Assembly: GCA_050952125.1 (NCBI GenBank)
Contig: JBMNKK010000003.1
Coordinates: 62,001 to 126,000, forward strand
Source of the DNA: UBA3951 sp050952125
Lineage (GTDB): Bacteria > Bacillota > Sulfobacillia > Fermentithermobacillales > Fermentithermobacillaceae
Direction of reading: 5' to 3'
Length of the DNA: 64,000 bases
The notes beneath the pieces were generated by a model. That model saw only the letters and a program-made list of their open reading frames with translations, was not told the origin of the DNA and made no database searches. Positions 17,041 through 25,633 of the stretch are shown here, piece after piece. The position numbers and the translations under genes were made by a program. Position 1 is the first letter of the stretch, and each line of letters starts with the position of its first letter.

Positions 17041-18185
17041 CAAAGGAAGGAGGACCCAAGCTCCTGCAGGGGAACGAGGCCTGCGTGGAAGGTGCTCTTG
17101 CAGCGGGGCTTGAGTTTTTCGCCGGGTATCCGATCACGCCGTCGACTGAGGTAGCTGAGCTGTGTGCCGCTAAGCTTCCTGCATGCGGTGGCAAGTTCAT
17201 GCAGATGGAAGACGAGATAGCGAGCATGGCTGCGATATGCGGTGCGTCGCTGGCGGGCAAGAAGGCCATGACAGCGACTTCGGGCCCCGGGTTTTCGCTC
17301 AAGCAAGAGAACATAGGTTTTGCGGTCCAGGCGGAGATCCCGTGCGTGGTGGTTGACGTTCAAAGGGTGGGACCGTCCACCGGAATGCCCACGTCTGCCG
17401 CCCAGGGTGACGTTATGCAGGCAAGGTGGGGCACTCACGGCGATCATGAGATAGTCGTGCTGTCGCCTTCTTCGGTTCTGGAAGCGTATACCCTCACGGT
17501 TGATGCCTTTAACATAGCTGAGGAACTCAGGACCCCGGTCATCCTGCTTATGGATGAGATGGTCGGCCACCTTCGCGAGAAAGTTGTGCTTCCCGAAGCT
17601 AGCAAGCTTTCGGTGAAGAAGAGAGCCAAACCCGACGTTCCTTTTGAGCAGTACAAGCCCTACGAGGACTACGGCGATCCCGGCAAGGTGGCGCCCCTCG
17701 CTGCGTTTGGCGACGGGTTCAAGTTCCACGTCACCGGCCTCACCCACGGCGAGGACGGTTTCCCGACCAACAACCCGGTTGCCGGAGCCAGGCAGATAAG
17801 GCGGATTAACGAGAAGATCACGGCCAGGATGAAGGATCTTCCCAAGGCCGAGGAGATGCAGACCGACGACGCGGATGTGATCGTGTTCGCTTACGGAGGC
17901 ACCGCCAGGTCGGCCAAGAAAGCGGTGCGCGACGCGAGAGCCCAGGGCATCAAAGCCGGGCTAATAAGACCCACGCTCATATGGCCTTTTGACGACGAAC
18001 CGCTTCTTCGCGCCAAAGCCAGAAAGCCCAAAGCGGTTATCGTTCCCGAGATGAACCTTGGCCAGCTCATCCTGCCCGTCAAGAGAGTCATGGGCGACGC
18101 TTGCCCAGTGATCGGGGTCAACAAGATAGGCGGGCAGTACATTGAGCCCGAAGAGATCCTGGAAGCCATAAAGGAGGCGCACTGA
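17037..18185 (+). CDS. korA: 2-oxoacid:ferredoxin oxidoreductase, alpha subunit
   Basis: 382-aa subunit of a CoA-acylating 2-oxoacid oxidoreductase (2-oxoglutarate or branched-chain type). The N-terminal LLQGNEACVEGALAAG and FFAGYPITPSTE are the family signature of the alpha pyrimidine-binding domain; a transketolase C-terminal-like domain follows. It overlaps korD by 4 bp. Neighbouring glutamate dehydrogenase and methylmalonyl-CoA genes favour 2-oxoglutarate as substrate, which is inference from context. Confidence 0.9.
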   Translation: MTKEGGPKLLQGNEACVEGALAAGLEFFAGYPITPSTEVAELCAAKLPACGGKFMQMEDEIASMAAICGASLAGKKAMTATSGPGFSLKQENIGFAVQAEIPCVVVDVQRVGPSTGMPTSAAQGDVMQARWGTHGDHEIVVLSPSSVLEAYTLTVDAFNIAEELRTPVILLMDEMVGHLREKVVLPEASKLSVKKRAKPDVPFEQYKPYEDYGDPGKVAPLAAFGDGFKFHVTGLTHGEDGFPTNNPVAGARQIRRINEKITARMKDLPKAEEMQTDDADVIVFAYGGTARSAKKAVRDARAQGIKAGLIRPTLIWPFDDEPLLRAKARKPKAVIVPEMNLGQLILPVKRVMGDACPVIGVNKIGGQYIEPEEILEAIKEAH

Positions 18186-18186
18186 C

Positions 18187-19014
18187 GTGGCTCTCTCCCT
18201 TGAGAAATACTTGCGTGTACAGAAACTGCCTCACATATGGTGCCCCGGCTGCGGCCACGGGATTATCACCCAAGCCGTCATCAGGGCTATCGACGAGAGC
18301 GGGATTGACGCGGACAAGACGGTTATCGTCTCGGGCATTGGCTGCTCGTCAAGAGCGCCCGGATACATGAACTTCGACACGCTGCACACAACCCACGGGC
18401 GTGCGCTGCCTTTCGCCACGGGAATCAAGATGGCCAACCCTGACCTTAACGTCATCGTGATAACCGGAGACGGCGATGCAGCGGCGATAGGTGGCAACCA
18501 CCTTATCCACGCTGCCCGGCGGAACATCGGCCTTACAGTAGTGTGCTTCAACAACAACATCTACGGCATGACGTCAGGGCAGTACTCTCCGCTCACGCCG
18601 ACCGGGAGCTACGCCTCGACCGCGCCGTACGGCATGATTGAGCGCCCGTTTGACCTCTGCGAATTGGTGACCGGAGCGGGAGGCTCTTTTGTGGCGAGGA
18701 GCACCGCCTATCACGCGAGGCACCTCACCACCATGATCAAAGAAGCCCTTGTCTACGACGGTTTCAGCTTTGTGGACGCGCTTTCACAGTGTCCCACCTA
18801 TTATGGCCGCCGCAACAAGCTCCGGACTCCCATGGACATGCTCAACTGGCTGAAAGACAAGGCGGTGCCGGCTGCCACTTGGGAGAAGGCCGCGCCCGAA
18901 GAGAAGGAAGGCAAGTTCCCCATCGGCATTTTGAGAAACGTCCCGTCCCGCGAGCTGACCCGAGTCTACGACGAGGTTATCGGGAGGGCTACCGGCGAAG
19001 GAGGTAAGTCGTAA
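18187..19014 (+). CDS. korB: 2-oxoacid:ferredoxin oxidoreductase, beta subunit
   Basis: 275-aa TPP-binding subunit. Visible motifs are WCPGCGHG near the N-terminus, GIGCSSRAPGYMNFDT, and the TPP/Mg site ITGDGDAAAIGGNH followed by NNNIYGMTSGQYSPLTPTG. GTG 18187 starts one base after korA ends and has AAAGGAGG upstream. It overlaps korC by one base. Confidence 0.92.
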   Translation: MALSLEKYLRVQKLPHIWCPGCGHGIITQAVIRAIDESGIDADKTVIVSGIGCSSRAPGYMNFDTLHTTHGRALPFATGIKMANPDLNVIVITGDGDAAAIGGNHLIHAARRNIGLTVVCFNNNIYGMTSGQYSPLTPTGSYASTAPYGMIERPFDLCELVTGAGGSFVARSTAYHARHLTTMIKEALVYDGFSFVDALSQCPTYYGRRNKLRTPMDMLNWLKDKAVPAATWEKAAPEEKEGKFPIGILRNVPSRELTRVYDEVIGRATGEGGKS

Positions 19015-19550
19015 TGCGCAGAGAGTTGAGGCTTGCAGGCGAAGGCGGGCAGGGGCTCATAACCGCAGCGATCATACTTGCTGCCGCGGCCGCGGAGCAC
19101 ACAGACTATAACGCTGTGCAGTCTCAGTCATACGGCCCGGAATCGCGCGGCGGTTCGTCCAAGGCCGACGTCATCATCTCAGATGAAGACATTGACTATC
19201 CCGAGGTCAAGAGGCCCGACGTGCTCTTGGTGATGGCACAGGAAGCTTGCGACAAGTTTGTTCCCGGCGTCGCTCCGGACGGCTTGGTCATAATCGATTC
19301 AGAGCACGTGAAGAACGTGCCGGAAGTGAAAGCAAAGGTGCTAAAGTACGCCATCAGCCAAAGGGCGAGGGAACTCGGGCGTGAGATAGTTGCCAACATA
19401 GTCGCTCTGGGGCTTTTGGTTGGCATCACCAAGATAGTTCCCGAGGAAGCCGCGCTGTCGGCGGTTTTGGCAAGGGTGCCGAAGGGAACAGAGGACCTGA
19501 ACAGGAAAGCCTTCTTGGCCGGCATTGAGGCTGCCAAAGAGGTCTCCTGA
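19014..19550 (+). CDS. korC: 2-oxoacid:ferredoxin oxidoreductase, gamma subunit
   Basis: 178-aa gamma subunit of the four-subunit enzyme, recognised by GEGGQGLITAAIILA and SYGPESRGGSSKADVIIS. It completes the delta-alpha-beta-gamma operon. The ATG overlaps the korB stop. Confidence 0.92.
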   Translation: MRRELRLAGEGGQGLITAAIILAAAAAEHTDYNAVQSQSYGPESRGGSSKADVIISDEDIDYPEVKRPDVLLVMAQEACDKFVPGVAPDGLVIIDSEHVKNVPEVKAKVLKYAISQRARELGREIVANIVALGLLVGITKIVPEEAALSAVLARVPKGTEDLNRKAFLAGIEAAKEVS

Positions 19551-19604
19551 GGTAAGAGAGCTGCGGTGTGCTGCGTCGAGCGGCGCCGGTTGGGAGGAGC
19601 AGGG

Positions 19605-20858
19605 ATGGCGGTAAGAGGCCAGAACCCTTTGGAGACTGCCAGGCAACAGGTGAAGAGGGCCTGCGAGCACCTCGGCCTTGAAGGCGCTGCTTACGAAAGG
19701 TTAAAACAGCCTGAGAAGACCCTTGAGGTTGCCATTCCCGTTCGGATGGACGACGGTTCCCTAAGGGTCTTCCAGGGCTGGCGTTGCCAGCATTCCACTG
19801 CCCTTGGCCCCGCGAAGGGCGGCGTGAGGTTCCATCCCGCCACCAATGCCGACGAAGTGAAAGCACTGGCCATGTGGATGACGTTCAAGTCCTCGGTCAT
19901 GGGGCTTCCGTTTGGCGGAGGGAAGGGCGGAGTGTGCTGCAATCCGAAGGAGATGTCCCAGCGCGAGCTCGAACGCCTCTCCAGAGGGTATGTGCGTGCC
20001 GTAGCGGACCTCCTCGGCCCCCTAAAGGACATCCCGGCCCCTGAGGTTTACACCAATGCTCAGGTTATGGCTTGGATGATGGATGAGTACTCGTCCATCG
20101 TTGGGCACAGAGTGCCTGCCGTAGTAACCGGGAAACCCGTCGAAGTTGGTGGTTCCGCAGGCCGCGACACGGCGACGGCCAGGGGTACAACGCTATGTGT
20201 GCGCGAAGCGTCCAAAGTGCTTGGGTTGGACCTCTCCAATGCGACCTACGCCGTGGTGGGTTACGGTAACGCCGGCTTCAACGCCGCTTACTATATGGCT
20301 GAGTTCGGCTCCAAGATGGTCGCCTGCAACGACACTAAGGGAGCCGCCTACAACCCGGAGGGTATGGATCCTGAGGTCGTCCTCGCGTGGAAGAAAGAAC
20401 ACGGCACAGTCAAAGGTTTCCCCGGTTCTACCGACGTCCCGCCGGCCGAATTCTACGCCCTTCCGGTTGACGTCATAATTCCTGCCGCGCTGGAGAACTC
20501 CATCACTAAGGAAGTTGCTTCCGGTATCCGTGCGAAACTCATAGTTGAGGCGGCCAACGGGCCGACCACCCCGGACGCCGATGCCGTGCTGGAGCGAACC
20601 GGCGTAATGGTCGTGCCTGACATTTTGGCTTCGGCCGGCGGGGTAACCGCATCCTACTTTGAGTGGGTGCAGAACCTCCAGGGTTCCTCGTGGACTCTCG
20701 AGGAGCTCAGCCGGAACCTGGAGAAAATCATGGTAGAATCGTTCCGGTCGGTGTACCGGATGCACCGTGATATGGATGTATCGCTCCGAGAAGCCGCCTT
20801 TCTGGTAGGCGTCAAGAGAGTGGCTGACGCGATGCGGCTTCGAGGTTGGCTGTCGTAA
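19605..20858 (+). CDS. Glutamate/leucine dehydrogenase family enzyme
   Basis: 417-aa NAD(P)-dependent amino acid dehydrogenase, most like hexameric glutamate dehydrogenases, catalysing glutamate + NAD(P)+ to 2-oxoglutarate + ammonia. It has GPAKGGVRFHP, the catalytic-Lys region FGGGKGGV, and a Rossmann fold with VGYGNAGFNAA. ATG 19605 sits 6 bp after GGGAGGAG and was preferred to an upstream TTG at 19566. Its place directly after korDABC suggests it feeds 2-oxoglutarate to that complex. Leucine or valine specificity cannot be excluded from sequence alone. Confidence 0.9.
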   Translation: MAVRGQNPLETARQQVKRACEHLGLEGAAYERLKQPEKTLEVAIPVRMDDGSLRVFQGWRCQHSTALGPAKGGVRFHPATNADEVKALAMWMTFKSSVMGLPFGGGKGGVCCNPKEMSQRELERLSRGYVRAVADLLGPLKDIPAPEVYTNAQVMAWMMDEYSSIVGHRVPAVVTGKPVEVGGSAGRDTATARGTTLCVREASKVLGLDLSNATYAVVGYGNAGFNAAYYMAEFGSKMVACNDTKGAAYNPEGMDPEVVLAWKKEHGTVKGFPGSTDVPPAEFYALPVDVIIPAALENSITKEVASGIRAKLIVEAANGPTTPDADAVLERTGVMVVPDILASAGGVTASYFEWVQNLQGSSWTLEELSRNLEKIMVESFRSVYRMHRDMDVSLREAAFLVGVKRVADAMRLRGWLS

Positions 20859-20881
20859 GCTTTGTAGGAGGGGTGAGAGTA

Positions 20882-22558
20882 GTGAGCGATGAGGCATTGA
20901 AGAATCTGAAGGATGAGAAGGAGAAGTGGGAGTCGGGTCCCGTCGCCAAGACCGTCGGGAGGTTTCCGGAAAGGCGGAAGGAGTTCTCGACCGAGTCGGG
21001 GATTCCGATTGAGCGCGCGGCCACTCCTCTTGATCTCGAGGGCTGGGACTACTCCAGCAAACTTGGGTTCCCGGGGCAGTATCCGTTTACCCGTGGGGTG
21101 CAGCCCACAATGTACCGGGGCCGGTTCTGGACGATGCGCCAGTACGCGGGATTCGGTACGGCGGAGGAGACCAACAAACGGTTCAGGTTCCTCCTGGATC
21201 AGGGACAGACCGGCCTGTCCACGGCTTTCGACTTGCCGACACAGGTAGGTTATGATTCCGACCATCCGTTGGCCGAAGGCGAGGTCGGCCGCGTGGGCGT
21301 GGCCATCGATTCCCTGGAAGATATGGAGACCGTATTCAACGGCATCCCTCTGGACAAAGTGTCGACTTCCATGACGATTAACGCGCCTGCAGCCGTGCTT
21401 CTGGCGATGTACCAGGCGGTAGGCGAGAAGCAGGGAGTACCTCCCGCGAAACTCCAGGGTACCGTCCAGAACGACGTCCTCAAAGAGTACGTGGCGCGAG
21501 GCACCTACATATTCCCTCCGGGGCCGTCCATGCGTTTGGTGACGGACATATTCGAGTATTGCTCAAAGACTATTCCCGACTGGAACACCATTTCCATAAG
21601 CGGCTACCATATCAGGGAGGCCGGGGCTACCGCCGTTCAGGAAGTGGCCTTCACTCTCGCGGACGGCATCGCTTACGTAGAAGCTGCCGTCAAGAAAGGC
21701 CTTGATGTGGACGCGTTTGCCGGAAGGCTGTCATTCTTCTTCAACAGCCAGATGGACTTCTTCGAGGAAGTGGCCAAGTTCAGGGCGGCTCGCCGCCTCT
21801 GGGCGCGCATCATGAAGGAGAGGTTCAATGCCAAGAACCCCAAGTCGATGATGCTCCGCTTCCACACGCAGACTGCCGGCTCGTCGCTAACTGCCCAGCA
21901 GCCTGACAACAACATCATCCGTACGACTATCGAGGCCATGGCGGCAGTGCTCGGAGGTACTCAGTCACTGCACACCAACTCCAGGGATGAAGCTTTGGCC
22001 CTTCCCACCGAGGATTCGGTGAGGATTGCCCTCCGCACTCAGCAGATCATCGCCTACGAGTCAGGCGTTGCCGAGACGGTCGATCCGCTTGCGGGCAGCT
22101 ACTACGTTGAGAGGCTCACCGACGAGATTGAGGCTCGTGCGGAAGAATACATCAAGAAGATAGATGAAATGGGCGGCGCTAAAGAAGCCATCGAGCGCGG
22201 GTTCATGCAGCGGGAAATCCAGGACAGCGCGTACGCTCACCAGAGAGCCGTTGAGGCTAAGGATCGCTTGGTAGTCGGCGTCAACTCGTTCGAGATCAAG
22301 GAAGAGCCGCCCAAGGGGCTCTTGAGGGTAAACCCTGAGATCGCGGAGGCCCAGAAGAAGAGGCTGGCTGCTCTAAGAGCGCGCCGCGACTCGAAGGCCG
22401 TGTCTTCGGCTCTGAGGGCTATTGAGACGGCGGCGAAAGGCGACGCCAATCTGGTGCCGCCGATTGTCGAGGCGGTTAAGGCTTACGCAACTATCGGAGA
22501 GATCTGTGACGTCTTGAGGAACGTATTCGGGGTATACCGTCCCGGGTCTTTCATCTAG
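20882..22558 (+). CDS. Methylmalonyl-CoA mutase large (catalytic) subunit
   Basis: 558-aa TIM-barrel subunit of an acyl-CoA mutase interconverting succinyl-CoA and (R)-methylmalonyl-CoA with adenosylcobalamin. Motifs: TMYRGRFWTMRQYAGFGTAEE, TGLSTAFDLPTQVG, ISGYHIREAGA, and FHTQTAGSSLTAQQP. The Tyr in TMY and the Arg in VARGTYIFPP correspond to residues that contact the substrate carboxylate in studied methylmalonyl-CoA mutases. The C-terminal cobalamin-binding domain is absent, as in two-gene mutases, so a separate small subunit is needed and is not in this window. GTG 20882 follows AGGAGGGG by 7 bp. Confidence 0.92.
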   Translation: MSDEALKNLKDEKEKWESGPVAKTVGRFPERRKEFSTESGIPIERAATPLDLEGWDYSSKLGFPGQYPFTRGVQPTMYRGRFWTMRQYAGFGTAEETNKRFRFLLDQGQTGLSTAFDLPTQVGYDSDHPLAEGEVGRVGVAIDSLEDMETVFNGIPLDKVSTSMTINAPAAVLLAMYQAVGEKQGVPPAKLQGTVQNDVLKEYVARGTYIFPPGPSMRLVTDIFEYCSKTIPDWNTISISGYHIREAGATAVQEVAFTLADGIAYVEAAVKKGLDVDAFAGRLSFFFNSQMDFFEEVAKFRAARRLWARIMKERFNAKNPKSMMLRFHTQTAGSSLTAQQPDNNIIRTTIEAMAAVLGGTQSLHTNSRDEALALPTEDSVRIALRTQQIIAYESGVAETVDPLAGSYYVERLTDEIEARAEEYIKKIDEMGGAKEAIERGFMQREIQDSAYAHQRAVEAKDRLVVGVNSFEIKEEPPKGLLRVNPEIAEAQKKRLAALRARRDSKAVSSALRAIETAAKGDANLVPPIVEAVKAYATIGEICDVLRNVFGVYRPGSFI

Positions 22559-22570
22559 GGAGGTCTTCGC

Positions 22571-22981
22571 ATGATAACCAAGATAAACCACATTGGGATC
22601 GCCGTTAACGACCTCGACTCAGCGCTCAAGGTACTCAAGGACACGTTCGGGGTGGAGGCCGAGGGCATCGAGGAAGTCGAATCCCAAAAGGTAAGAGTGG
22701 GTTTTGTACCGCTTGGAGATACGAGGATTGAACTCCTTCAACCAACTTCGGACGATTCCGCGGTCGCCAAGTTTCTCGCGGCCAGGGGAGAGGGGATGCA
22801 CCACATAGCGCTCCAGGCCGATGATGCCGCTGCCGCTCTCAAGAAGGCCGAAGAAGGCGGCGCGAGGCTTATCGACAAGGAGCCGAGGCCGGGTGCCCAC
22901 GGAACCATGGTGGGGTTTATCCACCCCAAGAGCACCTTCAGCACCCTGATTGAAGTCGTTCAGGAATCGGAGAAGCATTGA
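22571..22981 (+). CDS. mce: Methylmalonyl-CoA epimerase
   Basis: 136-aa VOC-superfamily enzyme interconverting (S)- and (R)-methylmalonyl-CoA. INHIGIAVNDLDSA supplies the first metal His, GMHHIALQADD the second, and TLIEVV the C-terminal Glu. It starts 12 bp after the mutase behind GGGAGGT. Mutase plus epimerase is the standard succinyl-CoA/propionyl-CoA interconversion pair. Confidence 0.95.
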   Translation: MITKINHIGIAVNDLDSALKVLKDTFGVEAEGIEEVESQKVRVGFVPLGDTRIELLQPTSDDSAVAKFLAARGEGMHHIALQADDAAAALKKAEEGGARLIDKEPRPGAHGTMVGFIHPKSTFSTLIEVVQESEKH

Positions 22982-22985
22982 CGCT

Positions 22986-23843
22986 GTGGTCTTCGATTGC
23001 CACTGCCATATAGTTCCGCCTGAAATGGCGACGGATCCCGCTGCCTTTGCGGGGCGGGATCCTCACTTCGCCGAGATGTGCCGTACAAAGAACGCCAAGT
23101 TTCTCACCGGTAAGGACCTTATCCGCGATATGTCGGCTGACGGCGTAGATAGGGCCGTTGTCTTTGGATTTGCCTTCAAGGACTGCGGGATATCGCGGCT
23201 TCAGAATGATTACGCGTTGGATATTGCGGCCCGGAACCCCGGCAAGCTGCTGGCGATGGCGGTGCTTGACCCTGAAAGTCCAGGCGCTTTGGCCGAAGCC
23301 GAACGGTGCCTGTCTCTGGGAGCTTGCGGTGTGGGCGAGGTGTTTCCCGCGGGCCACGGCTTTGACCTGTGCGGTACCGCGATGAAGAAGGTCGCGGGCC
23401 TCTGCCGCGAAGCCGGAGTGCCGGTCCTCATTCACGTGAGCGAACTCGTGGGCCACGAGTATCCGGGGAAGGGCGATGTAGGGCCCCTCGCCGCATACCG
23501 CTTTGCCGCCGAAAACCCGGGCCTCACCATCATCTACGCTCACCTGGGCGGCGGCTTGCCTTTCTATGCAGCCATGCCGGAGATTAGGGCGCTACAGCAT
23601 GTCTACTACGACAATGCAGCCCAACCTTTTCTGTACAAGCCTAATGTATATTTGGGACTAAAAGGTATGGGAATCCTGGACAAGATCCTTCTTGGAAGCG
23701 ACTATCCTTTGATTTCCTGCAAAAGATATATCCGAGACCTTGAGAACTCCGGACTTAAGAGAGACGATCAGGAGCTGGTATTGAGGGAGAACGCCGAGAT
23801 GGTTTTTGGTAGTTTTTTCACAGGTCGTTCTGAAGGAAACTAA
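22986..23843 (+). CDS. Amidohydrolase family (amidohydrolase 2) metal-dependent hydrolase
   Basis: 285-aa TIM-barrel hydrolase. FDCHCHI gives the HxH metal pair, further ligands lie in VLIHVSE, IIYAHLGGG and LLGSDYP. Members include decarboxylases and lactone hydrolases; the substrate here is unknown. GTG 22986 is preferred, with CGGAGAAG about 11 bp upstream; a TTG at 22950 inside mce is the longer alternative. It follows mce by 4 bp and so appears to be the last gene of the kor-gdh-mcm block. Confidence 0.8.
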   Translation: MVFDCHCHIVPPEMATDPAAFAGRDPHFAEMCRTKNAKFLTGKDLIRDMSADGVDRAVVFGFAFKDCGISRLQNDYALDIAARNPGKLLAMAVLDPESPGALAEAERCLSLGACGVGEVFPAGHGFDLCGTAMKKVAGLCREAGVPVLIHVSELVGHEYPGKGDVGPLAAYRFAAENPGLTIIYAHLGGGLPFYAAMPEIRALQHVYYDNAAQPFLYKPNVYLGLKGMGILDKILLGSDYPLISCKRYIRDLENSGLKRDDQELVLRENAEMVFGSFFTGRSEGN

Positions 23844-23857
23844 GTTTCCGCTCAGAA
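23828..23857 (+). terminator. Interrupted hairpin at the end of the catabolic block
   Basis: Outer arms TTCTGA/TCAGAA and inner arms GGAAAC/GTTTCC close on the TAA stop of the amidohydrolase gene. No T run follows, so it may stabilise the 3' end rather than terminate. Confidence 0.4.
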
Positions 23858-23914
23858 TACAGTAGAGTGAAAGGCAGGGTGGGTCGGAAAATCATCTGAA
23901 GGGGTGAACAGGCC

Positions 23915-24115
23915 GTGAGACCACCCAGAACAATTGAGTACATCTGCCTCGCGTGCGGGGTGCAGGGGTCGGCCCGGCGGGAGGCAGATACAAGAGAAGA
24001 GCAGCAAACAGGCGGCTTTTCTCTCAAGTGTCCGAAGTGCGGTGGAACCGTGCTGTACCTTGAGAGGAAAGCCGCTGAAGATTTTATGGAGGTAGCTTCC
24101 GTAGGTAAAGCTTAA
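23915..24115 (+). CDS. Small zinc-ribbon protein of unknown function
   Basis: 66-aa protein with one CxxC near residue 10 (CLAC) and a second near 40 (CPKC), the layout of a rubredoxin-like zinc ribbon. I do not recognise a named family. GTG 23915 follows GAAGGGG by about 10 bp. It lies between the catabolic block and the division cluster and precedes a terminator-like hairpin, so it may be a single-gene unit. Confidence 0.6.
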   Translation: MRPPRTIEYICLACGVQGSARREADTREEQQTGGFSLKCPKCGGTVLYLERKAAEDFMEVASVGKA

Positions 24116-24140
24116 GACACATACAAAGGACAAGGGAAAA

Positions 24141-24174
24141 AAGCCGTTGCCTTCCCGGGCGGCGGCCTTTTCGT
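24141..24174 (+). terminator. Terminator-like hairpin before mraZ
   Basis: An A-rich stretch, GCC-rich left arm (24143-24151) and GGC-rich right arm (24158-24167) followed by CTTTTC. The stem is imperfect (a bulged C) but the A-tract/stem/T-tract layout fits an intrinsic terminator isolating the division cluster. Confidence 0.6.
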
Positions 24175-24267
24175 TTTCCGACGGAGCCCAATCCGGTTCC
24201 ACGAAAGTGTCAAAAAAGCTCTCACCAAAGAAGGAATTCCCTACGATGTGTAGAATGGAGGTGTCAA

Positions 24268-24291
24268 GTGGGGGAGAGTGGTGATTGGTGG
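24268..24291 (+). promoter_or_regulatory. MraZ box: three GTGG repeats at 10-bp spacing
   Basis: GTGG occurs at 24268, 24278 and 24288, exactly 10 bp apart, overlapping the ribosome-binding site and start of mraZ. MraZ is known to bind TGGGN-type direct repeats with 10-bp period upstream of its own gene and to autoregulate the dcw cluster. The match here is seen in sequence; binding is inferred. Confidence 0.65.
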
Positions 24292-24728
24292 CACAGGCCA
24301 CAGGGTTCGTGGGTGAATACCTCCATACTGTGGACCTGAAGGGGAGAGCGGCCTTGCCCGTGAAGTTCCGGGAAACGCTCGGTCCCCGCTTCTTCATTGC
24401 TCGAGGCCTGGACAGGTGCCTTTTTGTGTATCCTAGCGAAGAGTGGGCGCTTGTACTGGACAAGATCAAGAACATGCCGCTGAACCAGAAAGAGTCTCGT
24501 GACTACCAGCGCTACTTCCTCTCAGGCGCAACCGATGTGGAGCCGGACAAGCAGGGACGCATTGTGCTTCCGGCGTCGCTCCGCGAGTATGCTGGCATCT
24601 CTAAGGAAGTCTGGATACTCGGAGTCGGCACGAGAGTTGAGATTTGGGATAAGGAAGTATGGGAAAGCAAGAAGATAGACATCGAGAAGGCCTTCACTGA
24701 AATAGCGGAGAGTGTGGCTGGCATATGA
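24285..24728 (+). CDS. mraZ: Transcriptional regulator MraZ
   Basis: 147-aa AbrB-like protein with two SpoVT/AbrB half-repeats: GEYLHTVDLKGRAALPVKFRE and, later, DVEPDKQGRIVLPASLREYAG. It forms a ring that binds DNA repeats upstream of the cell-division operon. The start is ambiguous between TTG 24285, GTG 24288 and GTG 24309; TTG has GGGGAG 8 bp upstream. It overlaps rsmH by 4 bp and opens the dcw cluster. Confidence 0.93.
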   Translation: MVAQATGFVGEYLHTVDLKGRAALPVKFRETLGPRFFIARGLDRCLFVYPSEEWALVLDKIKNMPLNQKESRDYQRYFLSGATDVEPDKQGRIVLPASLREYAGISKEVWILGVGTRVEIWDKEVWESKKIDIEKAFTEIAESVAGI

Positions 24729-25633
24729 CCGAGGGTTTTCACGAACCCGTAATGGTTTCTGAGACGATGTCCTATCTTCTTCAGCCGGATCCTGCGGTGT
24801 GCGTGGACTGCACGTTGGGAGACGGGGGGCATACCCTCGAGATCCTGAAGCGGAAAAGAGACGTGTATGTCATCGGGTTCGATGTAGACAGCGAAGCGTT
24901 GCGTGTAGCCCGGAAACGGCTCGCCCGGGAGTTCGATGGGCGGTTCAGCGCCCTCAAGGCGGATTACCGGGACATGTCCCGTGTGCTGGCCGAGTTCGGG
25001 GTTCCGAGGGTAGACGCCGTTCTCTACGACCTCGGAGTGTCGTCCAGGCAGTTGGATACCCCTGAAAGAGGTTTCAGTTACTGGGGGGACCAGGCGCTGG
25101 ACATGCGCATGAACACGGACGGCGCGATTACGGCGAAAGATATCGTTGCCACCTACAGCGGAGAGGAATTGACTCGGATCTTGCGTGAGTACGGCGAGGA
25201 GCGTTTCGCTCCGAGAATTGCCCGGGAAATCGTGAAAGCCCGTGAGGTCCGGGAGATCTGTACTGCAGATGAACTTGTGGAGTTGGTGAAGAGGGCTATT
25301 CCGGTAAGGGCGAGGACCGGAGGAGGACATCCTGCGAGAAAAACCTTTCAGGCCCTGAGGATAGCCGTGAACGACGAGTTGAGAAGGTTGGCACGCAGTC
25401 TTGAGGATGGTTTTTTCCATCTGAAACCTCTCGGAGTGATGGCGGTCTTGTCATACCACTCTCTTGAGGACCGGATAGTCAAGGAGACTTTCAAGCGATT
25501 GCACGATGCGGGAGAAGGCGAAAGGCTCACCAAGAAGCCCTTATCGCCGAGCGAAGCCGAAGTGGCGAGGAACGCCAGAGCCAGGAGCGCGCGCCTGCGC
25601 GTCATGAAGAGGAAGATGAACCATGGTACGTGA
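24725..25633 (+). CDS. rsmH: 16S rRNA m4C1402 methyltransferase RsmH
   Basis: 302-aa SAM-dependent methyltransferase acting on C1402 of 16S rRNA. It has HEPVMVSETM, the SAM motif DCTLGDGGHT, LYDLGVSSRQLD, and the C-terminal GVMAVLSYHSLEDRIVK. It overlaps mraZ by 4 bp and the next gene by 11 bp. Confidence 0.96.
   Translation: MTEGFHEPVMVSETMSYLLQPDPAVCVDCTLGDGGHTLEILKRKRDVYVIGFDVDSEALRVARKRLAREFDGRFSALKADYRDMSRVLAEFGVPRVDAVLYDLGVSSRQLDTPERGFSYWGDQALDMRMNTDGAITAKDIVATYSGEELTRILREYGEERFAPRIAREIVKAREVREICTADELVELVKRAIPVRARTGGGHPARKTFQALRIAVNDELRRLARSLEDGFFHLKPLGVMAVLSYHSLEDRIVKETFKRLHDAGEGERLTKKPLSPSEAEVARNARARSARLRVMKRKMNHGT

Noticed and set aside
16785..17747. 320-codon minus-strand frame opposite korD/korA
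   Set aside because: Overlaps two clearly functional subunits and has no ribosome-binding site or family similarity.
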